Notes under the pieces: generated by a model
The model's input: the letters and a program-made list of their open reading frames with translations, nothing else
The model's database searches: none
Told to the model about the DNA's origin: nothing
Program-made: the position numbers and the translations under genes
NCBI GenBank assembly: GCA_035650475.1
Contig: DASRHP010000010.1
Location: forward strand, 62,001-126,000
Length of the DNA stretch: 64,000 nucleotides
Reading direction: 5' to 3'
From: Candidatus Binataceae bacterium
Lineage (GTDB): Bacteria; Desulfobacterota; Binatia; Binatales; Binataceae
Shown: piece after piece, positions 45,378 to 53,895 of the stretch
How the letters are laid out: every line of letters begins with the position of its first letter
How positions within the stretch are numbered: the stretch's first letter is position 1

Positions 45378-46550
45378 ATGCCGGCAACCGTGATCTATGA
45401 CGAGGCACCCCGTGACGCGCGTAGCGCGTCCGCGGACGGCGCCAATCTCTGGCTCTCGCTCGACGACTTAAGAGCGACGACTGGATGGGAGCTTAAACCG
45501 CAGGGGTTGTGCCGCGGCGAACGCTGCGTGCCAATCCCGCCGCCTCGCGAGGCAGAATTTCTCGCGGCCGACCGGCGGTTCAATCTCGCCGCCTTCGCGC
45601 GCCATCTCGCCCAACCGGTCGTGCACGACGACGCCAATGGCGTGTGGCTGTTCGGCGAGGCGGCAACCGTGCGGCGCGACGCGCTGATGTCGCTGGAAGC
45701 GCCGGACTTCACGCTGCCCGACCTCGACGGCCGGATGCATTCGCTTTCGCAGTATCGCGGCCGCAAAGTGCTCCTGCTTTCGTGGGCGTCGTGGTGAGGA
45801 TGCCGCTTCGACCTGCCGGTCTGGCAGGCAATCTACGACGAGCTTCGCGACCGCAACTTCGTCATCGTCTCGGTAGCATTCGACACCGGCGGCGTCGCGG
45901 CTGTGCGCAGCTGGATCAAGCCCGCCGCACCGATCGAAATCCCGCCTCCGTTGCAGGACATCATGGGCTGGAGCGCCGAGGAGTGCCGGCGCGCCGCGCC
46001 TCCAACGTATCCGTGCTTGCTCGACGAGAAGCACGTCGTCGCCGAACTCTACAACATGACGAACGTGCCGATGGGAGTCTGGATCGACGAGCGCGCGCGG
46101 ATCGTGCGGCCGGCCGAGCCGGCAGGCGCGAGCGACGGCTTCCGCTCGATGGATCGGAGCACGTTCCAGATGCCGCCCGAGGTTGCCGAAAAGGGAAGGG
46201 CGGCGCGCAAGCGCTACGTCGATGCGCTGCGCGACTGGGTCGCAAAGGGCGGCGCCAGCGAGTACGCGCTCGCGCCCGACGAGATACGTCGACGGGTCGC
46301 CGGAATGTCGGAAACCGACGCGCTCGCCGCGGCCAATTTCCGCCTCGGCCAGTATCTCCGCGAGCACGGTCATCCGGCGGATGCGCGCCGCTACTTTGAA
46401 GAGGCCCGGCGGCTTTGCCCCAAGCGATGGCATTACGTCCGCCAGGCCCTTGAGCTGGATGAGCCCGGCAAGGCGTCGGGCCCGGAGTTTTTCGCCGCCG
46501 TCGATGCGCTCGGCGAGCGGCCTTACTATCCGCCGGTCGTTTACAAGTGA
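45378..46550 (+). CDS. Probable selenoprotein: ResA/TlpA-like thioredoxin-fold protein with W-A-x-x-U-G-C motif
   Basis: One frame from ATG 45378 (AAGGAGAG upstream) to the stop at 46548-46550 with one in-frame TGA at 45795-45797: 390 residues, Sec at 140. Around it: S-L-E-A-P-D-F-T-L-P-D-L-D-G, L-L-L-S-W-A-S-W, [Sec], G-C-R-F-D-L-P-V-W-Q. This is the redoxin active site with U-G-C instead of C-x-x-C. The cis-Pro loop N-V-P-M-G-V-W-I-D-E is in place at about residues 232-241. An N-terminal domain of about 105 residues and a helical, TPR-like C-terminus (from about 290) flank it. No signal peptide, so cytosolic. Probably a redox enzyme; partner unknown. Sits between two amidohydrolase genes. 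Confidence 0.9.
45812..45828 (+). promoter_or_regulatory. Candidate bacterial SECIS hairpin for the thioredoxin-fold selenoprotein
   Basis: CCTGCC (45812-45817) and GGCAGG (45823-45828) pair perfectly around the five-base loop GGTCT (45818-45822). The loop starts 20 bases after the TGA at 45795-45797. Stem, loop sequence and distance all match the SelB-binding hairpin of E. coli fdhF, whose loop is also GGUCU. Confidence 0.85.
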
Positions 46551-46635
46551 GGGGCCGGTTTGGCTAGAGTGGAAGCATGGCTTGGAGCGGGATCGAAAAC
46601 CCGTCGTAGTACGAGCGCACTCAAGGAGGCGTAAC

Positions 46636-47823
46636 GTGAGCTACACGATAATTGACGCTGACACCCATGTGACCGAAAGCCCCGACCTGTGGACCAGCCG
46701 CGCGCCGGCTTCGATTCGCGATCGCGTGCCGCAGATTAAGACCTTTCCCGACGGCTCCCAGCGCTGGGTGCTGGGGAACCGTACCCTGGCGAGCGCCGGC
46801 ATGACCGCCACCGCAGGCGTCGGCAGCTTCAAGCATCCGCCCAAGACCTACGACCAGATGCATCCGGGCGCCTATGACGCCAAGGCGCGACTGAAGTACA
46901 TGGACGAGATGGGCATCTGGGCGATGGTGATGTATCCGAATGTCGGCGGGTTCGGCGCCCAGCAGTTCCTCAAACTGGGCGAGCCCGAACTGATGCTCAC
47001 CTGCGTGCAGATCTACAACGACTGGCAGACCGAATGGGCATCAGCCGATTCGCGCCGCCTGCTGCCGATTACCTCCACGCCGTTCTGGGACGTCCCCGCC
47101 GCGGTGAAGGAGATTCGCCGCTGCGCCGCGATGGGCCACAAGGGGATTCTGTTCACCGGCGAACCGCAGTATTATGGCCAGCCGCTGCTCGGCGACCCGC
47201 ATTGGAACCCGCTGTGGGAAGTCGCATGCGAGCTCGATCTGCCGATCAGCTTCCACATCGGCTCGGGCGACATGGCCGAAGGTTTGCTCAAGCCGCGAGT
47301 CGCGACGTACGGCAAGATGGCGGCGTTCACCGAATTGGCGGTCGATATCTTTCTGCGCAACGGCCTCCAGCTCAACGACCTTCTGATGTCAGGCGTGCTG
47401 GTGCGCTATCCGAAGATCAAATTCGTCTCCGTCGAAAGCGGCATCGGATGGATCCCGTTTGTGCTCGAGGCGATGGACTACCAATTCCGCGGCAACAGCG
47501 TGACGGAGGAGCACCCGGAATTCGAGATGCTTCCCTCGGAATACTTCGCGCGAAACGTCTATGCCTGCTACTGGTTCGAACAGGTCGCGCCGCGCCGACT
47601 GATCGACAAGATCGGCACCGATAATATCCTGTTCGAGACCGACTTCCCGCATCCGACTTCGCTCTACGGCGAAGAGGTCCACGCGCGGATCAAGGGTGGC
47701 CTTTCAGACTGCGACGAAACCGTGCGCCGCAAGATCTTGTGGGAGAACGCGCGCAAGCTCTACAAGGTTGCCGGACCGACCGCCGCCGACGAGGCGAGGC
47801 AGGCCGCCGCGGCCAGCGCCTGA
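46636..47823 (+). CDS. Amidohydrolase family 2 (second copy)
   Basis: 395 residues from GTG 46636, with AAGGAGG upstream. I-I-D-A-D-T-H-V-T-E-S-P-D-L-W is the first metal-site region, I-S-F-H-I-G-S-G the central His, and L-F-E-T-D-F-P-H-P-T the catalytic Asp of ACMSD-like amidohydrolases. It is related to but clearly distinct from the copy at 44079. This gene and the HMG-CoA-lyase-like gene 47 bases downstream form a probable operon with the selenoprotein gene. Substrate unknown. Confidence 0.88.
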   Translation: MSYTIIDADTHVTESPDLWTSRAPASIRDRVPQIKTFPDGSQRWVLGNRTLASAGMTATAGVGSFKHPPKTYDQMHPGAYDAKARLKYMDEMGIWAMVMYPNVGGFGAQQFLKLGEPELMLTCVQIYNDWQTEWASADSRRLLPITSTPFWDVPAAVKEIRRCAAMGHKGILFTGEPQYYGQPLLGDPHWNPLWEVACELDLPISFHIGSGDMAEGLLKPRVATYGKMAAFTELAVDIFLRNGLQLNDLLMSGVLVRYPKIKFVSVESGIGWIPFVLEAMDYQFRGNSVTEEHPEFEMLPSEYFARNVYACYWFEQVAPRRLIDKIGTDNILFETDFPHPTSLYGEEVHARIKGGLSDCDETVRRKILWENARKLYKVAGPTAADEARQAAAASA

Positions 47824-47870
47824 GCGGGCGCGCAATCGACAGGTTCTGCGGCTAGTCGGAGGCGAACGGC

Positions 47871-48785
47871 ATGGGCGAGCGGATAATCCTGTGCGACGTG
47901 GCGCCGCGCGATGGTATCCAGAACGAAAAGGTGATGCTGTCGACGGCGCAGAAGCTCGAATTGATCCGCCGACTCGCCGCCGCCGGCATGCCTTGGATCG
48001 AGGTCGCCTCCTTCGCGAGTCCGAAGTGGGTGCCGCAGATGGCCGACGCCGAAGAGGTGTTCGGCGCGGCGTCGCGGATTCCAGGCATCCGTCCGATCGT
48101 ACTGGTGCTCAACGACCGCGGCTACGAGCGCGCCGTGCGCGCGGGCGCACGCTACCTCCGGCTCGTCGTTGCCTCGACCGATACGATGAACCAGAAAAAC
48201 GCCAACGCCTTGCCCGACGCGACGATGGCGGCGTATCGGCCGATTTTCGAGCGCGCGCGCGGCGACGGCGTCGAGCTGACCGGTACGATCGCGACGGCCT
48301 TCGGATGCCCGTTCGAAGGCGCGGTGGACCCGGACAGGGTGCTCAGGCTGGCGGCGCAATTCCTCGCGGCGGGCGCGGCCGAGGTCGACTTCGCCGATAC
48401 CGTGGGTATGGCGGTGCCGCCGCAAATCGAGCGAATGCTGGCGCGCGCGCGAAAGGAATTTCCAGGCGCGAGAATCGGTATCCATCTCCACAACACGCGC
48501 AACGTCGGGCTCGCCAATGCCTATGCCGCGGTGTGCGGCGGCGCCGATGTGCTCGACGCGTCTACCGGCGGAGCGGGCGGCTGTCCATTCGCGCCGCGGG
48601 CGACCGGCAATATACCGATGGATGACCTTGTCTTCATGCTCGAAGGAATGGGAGTCCACACCGGGATCGACCTGGGCAAGCTGATCGAGACGTCGCGCTG
48701 GCTCGAGGAAGTGCTGCAACATGCGCTTCCTGCGATGCTGCCCAAGGCCGGTCCGTGCTGGGATTCACCTCCGCCGCTTGCGTGA
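47871..48785 (+). CDS. Hydroxymethylglutaryl-CoA lyase-like DRE-TIM metallolyase
   Basis: 304 residues. D-V-A-P-R-D-G-I-Q-N-E matches the E-V-G-P-R-D-G-L-Q-N-E start of HMG-CoA lyases, with the metal-binding Asp and catalytic Arg. H-L-H-N-T-R supplies the His pair, and S-T-G-G-A-G-G-C-P-F-A holds the active-site Cys loop (G-G-C-P). The enzyme cleaves 3-hydroxy-3-methylglutaryl-CoA or a related hydroxyacyl-CoA. Together with acyl-CoA dehydrogenases and amidohydrolases it fits a CoA-linked degradation route. The acyl chain could differ from HMG. Confidence 0.92.
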   Translation: MGERIILCDVAPRDGIQNEKVMLSTAQKLELIRRLAAAGMPWIEVASFASPKWVPQMADAEEVFGAASRIPGIRPIVLVLNDRGYERAVRAGARYLRLVVASTDTMNQKNANALPDATMAAYRPIFERARGDGVELTGTIATAFGCPFEGAVDPDRVLRLAAQFLAAGAAEVDFADTVGMAVPPQIERMLARARKEFPGARIGIHLHNTRNVGLANAYAAVCGGADVLDASTGGAGGCPFAPRATGNIPMDDLVFMLEGMGVHTGIDLGKLIETSRWLEEVLQHALPAMLPKAGPCWDSPPPLA

Positions 48786-49002
48786 GTGCAACGCAAGTCC
48801 GTCCCCGGTATCCCGCGCCAGCCGGTCGCTCCAATCTGAAAACGTAACACTGCAAAACATTCCGTCTGACCGTTTCGTCCTTTTCCACGGATTGCTGTCG
48901 ACTAGGGCGATAATCCATGCGCGCCGTGCATGATTTCGGCGGGCATGACGCCTGCTCCGTCAAAACGATGTCCACACGGAGCTACTCAATTCGCTCGGCC
49001 TC
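48786..49002. other. Intergenic stretch, nothing recognised
   Basis: Between the lyase gene and the frameshifted small gene. Somewhat less GC-rich than average. No open frame with family resemblance, no tRNA and no clear terminator. Confidence 0.4.
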
Positions 49003-49211
49003 ATGAACCATTCGCCGAGAAGTGTGCCAACCGACCAGGTGTTGAAAAGGGCACGCGAGGACGACCGAAAGAGCAAGCCTCCCTCTACTCAGGCGAGAGA
49101 GTTCGTCCGCGAAGAAATCGAGCACGTGCGCGAAGGCAGGCTCGACGCCAGTCAACAAAGCAGGCGATCGCAATCGGCCTTTCGAAAGCGCGCCGGCTAG
49201 CACGCGCGTAA
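49003..49211 (+). pseudogene. DUF6496-like small gene with a frameshift
   Basis: The frame starting at ATG 49003 reads L-K-R-A-R-E-D-D-R-K-S and then S-T-Q-A-R-E-F-V-R-E-E-I-E-H-V-R-E-G. The conserved continuation R-Q-S-T-K-Q-A-I-A-I-G-L-S-K-A-R-R is found in a different frame from about 49152 to the TAA at 49211. In the family these two motifs are contiguous, so a small insertion or deletion near 49136-49155 breaks the gene. It could be a sequencing error or a real mutation. Confidence 0.7.
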
Positions 49212-49225
49212 TTTCCGCAACGCCC

Positions 49226-50719
49226 TCAGGGTACGAATGCGTAAAGCCGCCCGTCGCCTGCGATGAACAGGCGTCCATCCGCGGCGAGGATCGTGCTGAA
49301 GCGTGCGACTCCCTGGACGCGATCGGCGGCCCGATCGCCGGCGAAGATTGGCGTGCCATTATCGCCGCGAAAGCCGTGCAGGCGGTTGTCGCCCTCCGCG
49401 CCCGCTATCCAGACGATCGGATTTGAACTACCATCGGTTGTGGTGACGATTGGAGCTGCCCGACCTTCGAACGTGCCGCACCATGCGATCGAGATCGACG
49501 GTGACGGACGCGCCGCAATCCGGAGCGCAAGCACGTCTGGGTTTGCCACCGGCCGCGGACATCCGACGGCGCGCGCCTGCACGGCGACGAATACTGCATT
49601 ACCGGCCGGGAAGCTCGCCGGAGCGGTGCGGATCGGGGCCCTCGCGATCTGTTTGACCGCAAGCGCTCCGCCGATACCACCCAGGTCCTTGCGGTTCAGC
49701 AGATACGCGTTACCGTCCTTGCCGAGCGCGAGCACGAACTGGGTTTTGCCGTTGGCGCTCGGTACGTCGAGCGGCAGCGGATTCGTGGCGCCGAGGTCCT
49801 GATCTGCGCGGTCCATGAACTTCCAGTTGGCGGGCGCGAAGAAGTCGCGCGAACTGGTCGGCGGAGCGAGGTCCGTGTGCAGGCGGAAGACCGCTTCTCC
49901 GTCGGACCACTGCTGGGCGCCCATCGTGTTGCCGGTCGCGACGAACATCGACCGGCCGTCGTAGCTGATTCCACCGGGCGCCCAGATTCCGCCGCCTTCG
50001 GCGCGCGTCGCCCATGCGCTCACCTTGGCGGGACTCGCCAAGTCGATTCCAACCACCCATCCGTGATACGGCCCGCAATCGCCGTAGTGCCCACCGTAAG
50101 GGATGAATAGCTTGTCGTTAACGATCAGAAGCGCGCCGCGCTGATTCTGGATCGCCGAGATGAAGCGCATCCCGAGCGCCTTGAGCGCGCGCGGAATATC
50201 GACCGGGAATCCGGGAAGGATGGAGCCGTCGCCGAGCGACAGGCCGAATATCATGTGGCGTGGCTTGTCTTCTCCCGCAACCATCGCGTCGAAGTAAACC
50301 GCGCGGCGACCTTCGTCGATAACCGGCGTTCCGGTGATCCCGAGCGGATCGATATTGCCGCACGGCAGCGCCGAGCGCGGAACCGGACGTCCGACCGATC
50401 TGCGCCAGACCGTCTTTCCCGTCTTTGCATCGAACGCATAAATGACATTCTCTTCGGTGGCTACGACCAGAAGGCCGGTTGGTCCAGAGCGCCACAAGAG
50501 CGGCTGCGCGTAAACTTGTCCTTCGAAGCGTCCGTCGAAGGTCGGGTCGCGATGCAGTCCGGGCGCACGCTCCCACGTAAGGCCGGGCATTACGTAGTTG
50601 CCGCTTCTGTCCGGCGATCGGTGGTAGGTCGGCACCGACTGCGCCCGCGCCGGGTCCCAGACCAGCAGCGCCGCGCCCAGAGCGACGCACGACAGGACGA
50701 CGAGCAGGCGGTTGCGCAT
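49226..50719 (-). CDS. Exported PQQ-type beta-propeller repeat protein
   Basis: 497 residues from the ATG at 50719, chosen because a signal peptide follows directly (M-R-N-R-L-L-V-V-L-S-C-V-A-L-G, ending A-R-A-Q). The propeller blade pattern is visible in Y-A-F-D-A-K-T-G-K-T-V-W-R and looser repeats such as Y-L-L-N-R-K-D-L-G-G and L-Y-A-F-V-P at the end. I see no heme-binding C-x-x-C-H and no clear catalytic Asp of PQQ alcohol dehydrogenases. It may be a structural or binding propeller rather than an enzyme. Transcribed alone; convergent with the frameshifted small gene. Confidence 0.72.
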   Translation of the reverse strand: MRNRLLVVLSCVALGAALLVWDPARAQSVPTYHRSPDRSGNYVMPGLTWERAPGLHRDPTFDGRFEGQVYAQPLLWRSGPTGLLVVATEENVIYAFDAKTGKTVWRRSVGRPVPRSALPCGNIDPLGITGTPVIDEGRRAVYFDAMVAGEDKPRHMIFGLSLGDGSILPGFPVDIPRALKALGMRFISAIQNQRGALLIVNDKLFIPYGGHYGDCGPYHGWVVGIDLASPAKVSAWATRAEGGGIWAPGGISYDGRSMFVATGNTMGAQQWSDGEAVFRLHTDLAPPTSSRDFFAPANWKFMDRADQDLGATNPLPLDVPSANGKTQFVLALGKDGNAYLLNRKDLGGIGGALAVKQIARAPIRTAPASFPAGNAVFVAVQARAVGCPRPVANPDVLALRIAARPSPSISIAWCGTFEGRAAPIVTTTDGSSNPIVWIAGAEGDNRLHGFRGDNGTPIFAGDRAADRVQGVARFSTILAADGRLFIAGDGRLYAFVP

Positions 50720-50919
50720 CGTAAGTATTGACGAGGCTGCCCGTTTGCGCTGACGCGGCCTGGCACCAACCTCACCGGGTAACGTCGATGAGATGAACGC
50801 TCTCGAAGACTCGCCTGTGTATATCCCCATTGCAAATCCCGACGCTCCTCGATCCGCAATGGGAGGTGCCGAGGCAGGCGTCATGCTCCGGGCCGGTGCG
50901 TGACGGTGATGGCGGCGCT

Positions 50920-51957
50920 CTATCTGAACCGCGGCATCACTTCCTTCGCAAACAGTTCCATCGAGCGGCGCGCCTTACGCGCTGGCATCCCGGGCATTTG
51001 CATCCACATCACTAGGTGACTGACACGCGTCTCCTTCTGGTAACGCTCGATTTCGCTGGCGACGTCGTCAGGAGTTCCGATCGCCAGCGGCGCCTGGAAA
51101 AAGCTGAGACCGGGTGTCTTGCGCATTTCGCCCGGGGGAGGCACCTCCGGGCGCGAGAATACCGCCTTGCTCCACGGCAGGTCGTTGGCCTGCTTAAAAC
51201 GACGATCATACGCGGTCATCATATAGTACAGATGATGTTCGGCGTCGTCCCATGCTCGCTCTCGAGTCTCCGCGACGTAGACCGCGCGTAACTGGGCGAC
51301 GTAGTAATTGGCCGGATCGTGGCCGAAGCGTCGCAAGGCCGAGTCGTACATCTGTTGAAGATCGGCGCCACCGCTGCCCGCAAGATGGTAGCCCAGCCGC
51401 GCGACCCGCGTTACAGACTTCTCCGCCATGGCAGCAATCCAGATCGGCGGATGCGGCTTTTGGACGGGCTTTGGCGTCAGATTCACATGTTCGAGTTGGA
51501 AGTGCCTTCCCGCAAATGAGAAATTTTCCTCGACGAAGCAGCGGCGGATCAGATCTACCCCCTCCTCGAGTCTGCTGCCGCGCTCGTTGCGGGGAATTTT
51601 GAAGCTTTCGAATTCGCTGACAACGTATCCTTGACCGACGCCCAGGTCCAGCCTTCCTTTCGACAGAATATCGACCGTTGCTGCGTCTTCCGCGACCCGC
51701 GCCGGATGATGAAACGGAAGAATTATAATGAAGGTGCCCAGGCGGATGCGGCTGGTTCGCTGCGCGATCGCGGCAAGTATGGGCAACAATGAAGGAGACC
51801 AGGCGTCGTCGTAAAAGTGATGCTCGGTGGTCCACACATGATCGTAGCCGAGCTCCTCAGCCAAGACGGCTTCCGCGATATGTTCGTCATAAAGTGTGGT
51901 TATCGGAGCGGCCCACTGAGCTGGATTTCGAAAAGGAAGAAGAATGCCGAAGTCCAT
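50920..51957 (-). CDS. LLM class flavin-dependent oxidoreductase (bacterial luciferase-like)
   Basis: 345 residues. M-D-F-G-I-L-L-P-F-R-N at the start, E-L-G-Y-D-H-V-W-T-T-E-H-H-F, I-R-L-G-T-F-I-I-I-L-P-F-H-H-P, G-R-L-D-L-G-V-G-Q-G-Y and the K-P-H-P-P-I-W-I-A-A loop are typical of the LLM alkanal monooxygenase-like group. It lies 87 bases downstream of hydantoinase B on the same strand, so a shared transcript with the HyuA-HyuB pair is likely. It could be an FMN- or F420-dependent oxidation step preceding ring opening; substrate unknown. Confidence 0.88.
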   Translation of the reverse strand: MDFGILLPFRNPAQWAAPITTLYDEHIAEAVLAEELGYDHVWTTEHHFYDDAWSPSLLPILAAIAQRTSRIRLGTFIIILPFHHPARVAEDAATVDILSKGRLDLGVGQGYVVSEFESFKIPRNERGSRLEEGVDLIRRCFVEENFSFAGRHFQLEHVNLTPKPVQKPHPPIWIAAMAEKSVTRVARLGYHLAGSGGADLQQMYDSALRRFGHDPANYYVAQLRAVYVAETRERAWDDAEHHLYYMMTAYDRRFKQANDLPWSKAVFSRPEVPPPGEMRKTPGLSFFQAPLAIGTPDDVASEIERYQKETRVSHLVMWMQMPGMPARKARRSMELFAKEVMPRFR

Positions 51958-52044
51958 GGGCCTGGCCTCCTCCGCATAGCGCTGAGAAGAAATCGACGGT
52001 CCACAGATCGCCTGACTCGCGGCGGCTTTCTTCGCTCGCTGGCG

Positions 52045-53859
52045 TCAGCGGCCGGCGGCGGCGAGTCCTTCGACTCGCGCCTCTCGGCGGCGCCGCGCGC
52101 GCTCGCGCGCGGTCGCTTCCTGGTCCACCGTCTTTGATACCGGGTCGATTACCACTCCGTATAGCTCGTGAGCCTGGATGACGCTTACATAGTCGTCGAG
52201 GAAATCCTCCAGCACGCGCGCCGGTTCGCGCAGCAGCGGGTCGCCCCATCCACCGCCGCCGGTGGTAAGGACTTCGAAACGGTCGCCCGCTTCGAGCCGC
52301 TTGCCGCGCAGCGGATTGTGCCACTGGCCGTCGGGCGAGATGCCGCCGATTACGTCGAGGCTGCCGTCGGCGGCGACCCGAGCGACTCTTTGCGCAACGC
52401 TCTCGCGGCCCCCGTTGACCCCTGGGCTGCCGGTCCGCGTGCGTGCGGTTTCGATCGACACCTCCGCTTGACCGAGCATCGTGATCGCCAGGCGCGAGCC
52501 GAGCCCACCGCGATGGCGGCCGGCGCCCGCCGAGTCGGCCCGCAGGTCGAAGGCTTCATAGCGGATCGGGAAGAGCAACTCGGCGACCTCGGCTGATAGA
52601 TTGGCGCAATTGCCGAGCGGATCCTGTGTGACGCTCATGCCGTCATGGCGCGGCGTACCGCCCCATCCGCCCGCGGGCAGATCAGAAAATACGAAATTCT
52701 CGCCGTTGAGCGGGTCCTTGACCGAGCATACGAACCAGTTGCATTCGGCGAAGGTCGGTGCGACAGCGCGCTCGGGAATCGCGTCGGAGAGCGCTTTCCA
52801 GATCGCCGCGGTTATCTTGGAGGACGTGAGGGTGGTGCAGCCGATCGTTGGCGACGGCCACTTGGCATTGAGCCAGCTCCGTTCGGGCAGCCGAATCTCG
52901 ATCGGACGGAAGCTGCCCGAGTTCGCCGGCGCGTCGGGCGAGAGGAAAAATTTCAGCGAGTAGTAAACTGCCGAATAGGTATTCGCCATCGGCGAGTTTA
53001 TTCCGCCGGCGACCGGCGGGTCGCTGCCCTCGAAGTCGACTATAATGCGGTCGTCGTCCACGCTGAGCGCGACTTCGATCCGCACCGGATCGTCGGAGAT
53101 TCCGTCGGTGTCAGCGTAATCGACGGCCCGATAGGTGCCGTCGGGAATCTCGCGAATCGCCCTGCGGGTCAACCGCTCGGTGTAGTCGAGCACTTCGCGC
53201 ATCCCCTCTCGCACGGTTTCCAGCCCGTAGCGCGCGGCGATTCGCTGGAGCTCCGTTTCGGCCACGCGCAGGGCGGCGAAGTGCGCCTGGAGGTCGCCTT
53301 TGATATATTGCGGGGTGCGAGTGTTGTTGACGATGATACGCAGCAAATCCTCGTTGACGCGGTAGTTCTCGTACATCCTCAGCGGCGGCAGCCTGAGACC
53401 CTCGCCTGCGATATGGGTTCCGAAGGCCTGCCCACCCGCGGCGCCGCCGCCGACGTCGGTCCAGTGCCCGCGGGAAACTGCAAAGCCGAGGATATCGCCG
53501 TCATGGAAGACCGGCATCGTGAAGGTCATGTCGTTGAGATGCGTGCCGCCGCTGTAGGGATCGTTGAGCACGAAGATGTCGCCCGGGCGGAGGCTCTCGA
53601 AGCCGAAGTGCGCCACTGAAGCCTGCGCGGAGAAGTGCATCGCGGCAATATGCACTGGACAGTTAGCGGTCTGGCCGAGCAACTCAAGGCGTTCGTTGTA
53701 TATCGCGTTGGAAAAATCGACCATGTCGTAGATGATCGGGGAGAAGCTGGCCTTCTGGAGCACCGTACTCATTCGGCCGCAGATGTATTCGAAAGAGCTG
53801 CGCAGGACTTCGAACGTCACCGGGTCCAGTCGCTTGTGGGTTTCCTTCGCGTTGCTCAT
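52045..53859 (-). CDS. Hydantoinase B / oxoprolinase family, HyuB subunit
   Basis: 604 residues. D-P-V-T-F-E-V-L-R-S-S-F-E-Y-I near the start, N-D-P-Y-S-G-G-T-H-L-N-D, V-S-R-G-H-W-T-D-V-G-G and the end motif T-P-G-G-G-G-W-G-D-P (here T-T-G-G-G-G-W-G-D-P) are typical of N-methylhydantoinase B and acetone carboxylase-like proteins. HyuB carries out ATP-dependent ring opening together with HyuA. The gene starts 36 bases after hyuA, so they form an operon. The cyclic amide or ketone substrate is not predictable. Confidence 0.92.
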   Translation of the reverse strand: MSNAKETHKRLDPVTFEVLRSSFEYICGRMSTVLQKASFSPIIYDMVDFSNAIYNERLELLGQTANCPVHIAAMHFSAQASVAHFGFESLRPGDIFVLNDPYSGGTHLNDMTFTMPVFHDGDILGFAVSRGHWTDVGGGAAGGQAFGTHIAGEGLRLPPLRMYENYRVNEDLLRIIVNNTRTPQYIKGDLQAHFAALRVAETELQRIAARYGLETVREGMREVLDYTERLTRRAIREIPDGTYRAVDYADTDGISDDPVRIEVALSVDDDRIIVDFEGSDPPVAGGINSPMANTYSAVYYSLKFFLSPDAPANSGSFRPIEIRLPERSWLNAKWPSPTIGCTTLTSSKITAAIWKALSDAIPERAVAPTFAECNWFVCSVKDPLNGENFVFSDLPAGGWGGTPRHDGMSVTQDPLGNCANLSAEVAELLFPIRYEAFDLRADSAGAGRHRGGLGSRLAITMLGQAEVSIETARTRTGSPGVNGGRESVAQRVARVAADGSLDVIGGISPDGQWHNPLRGKRLEAGDRFEVLTTGGGGWGDPLLREPARVLEDFLDDYVSVIQAHELYGVVIDPVSKTVDQEATARERARRRREARVEGLAAAGR

Positions 53860-53895
53860 CGGCGCCTCCCCTTGTTCACCGTAATAGAGATTCGG

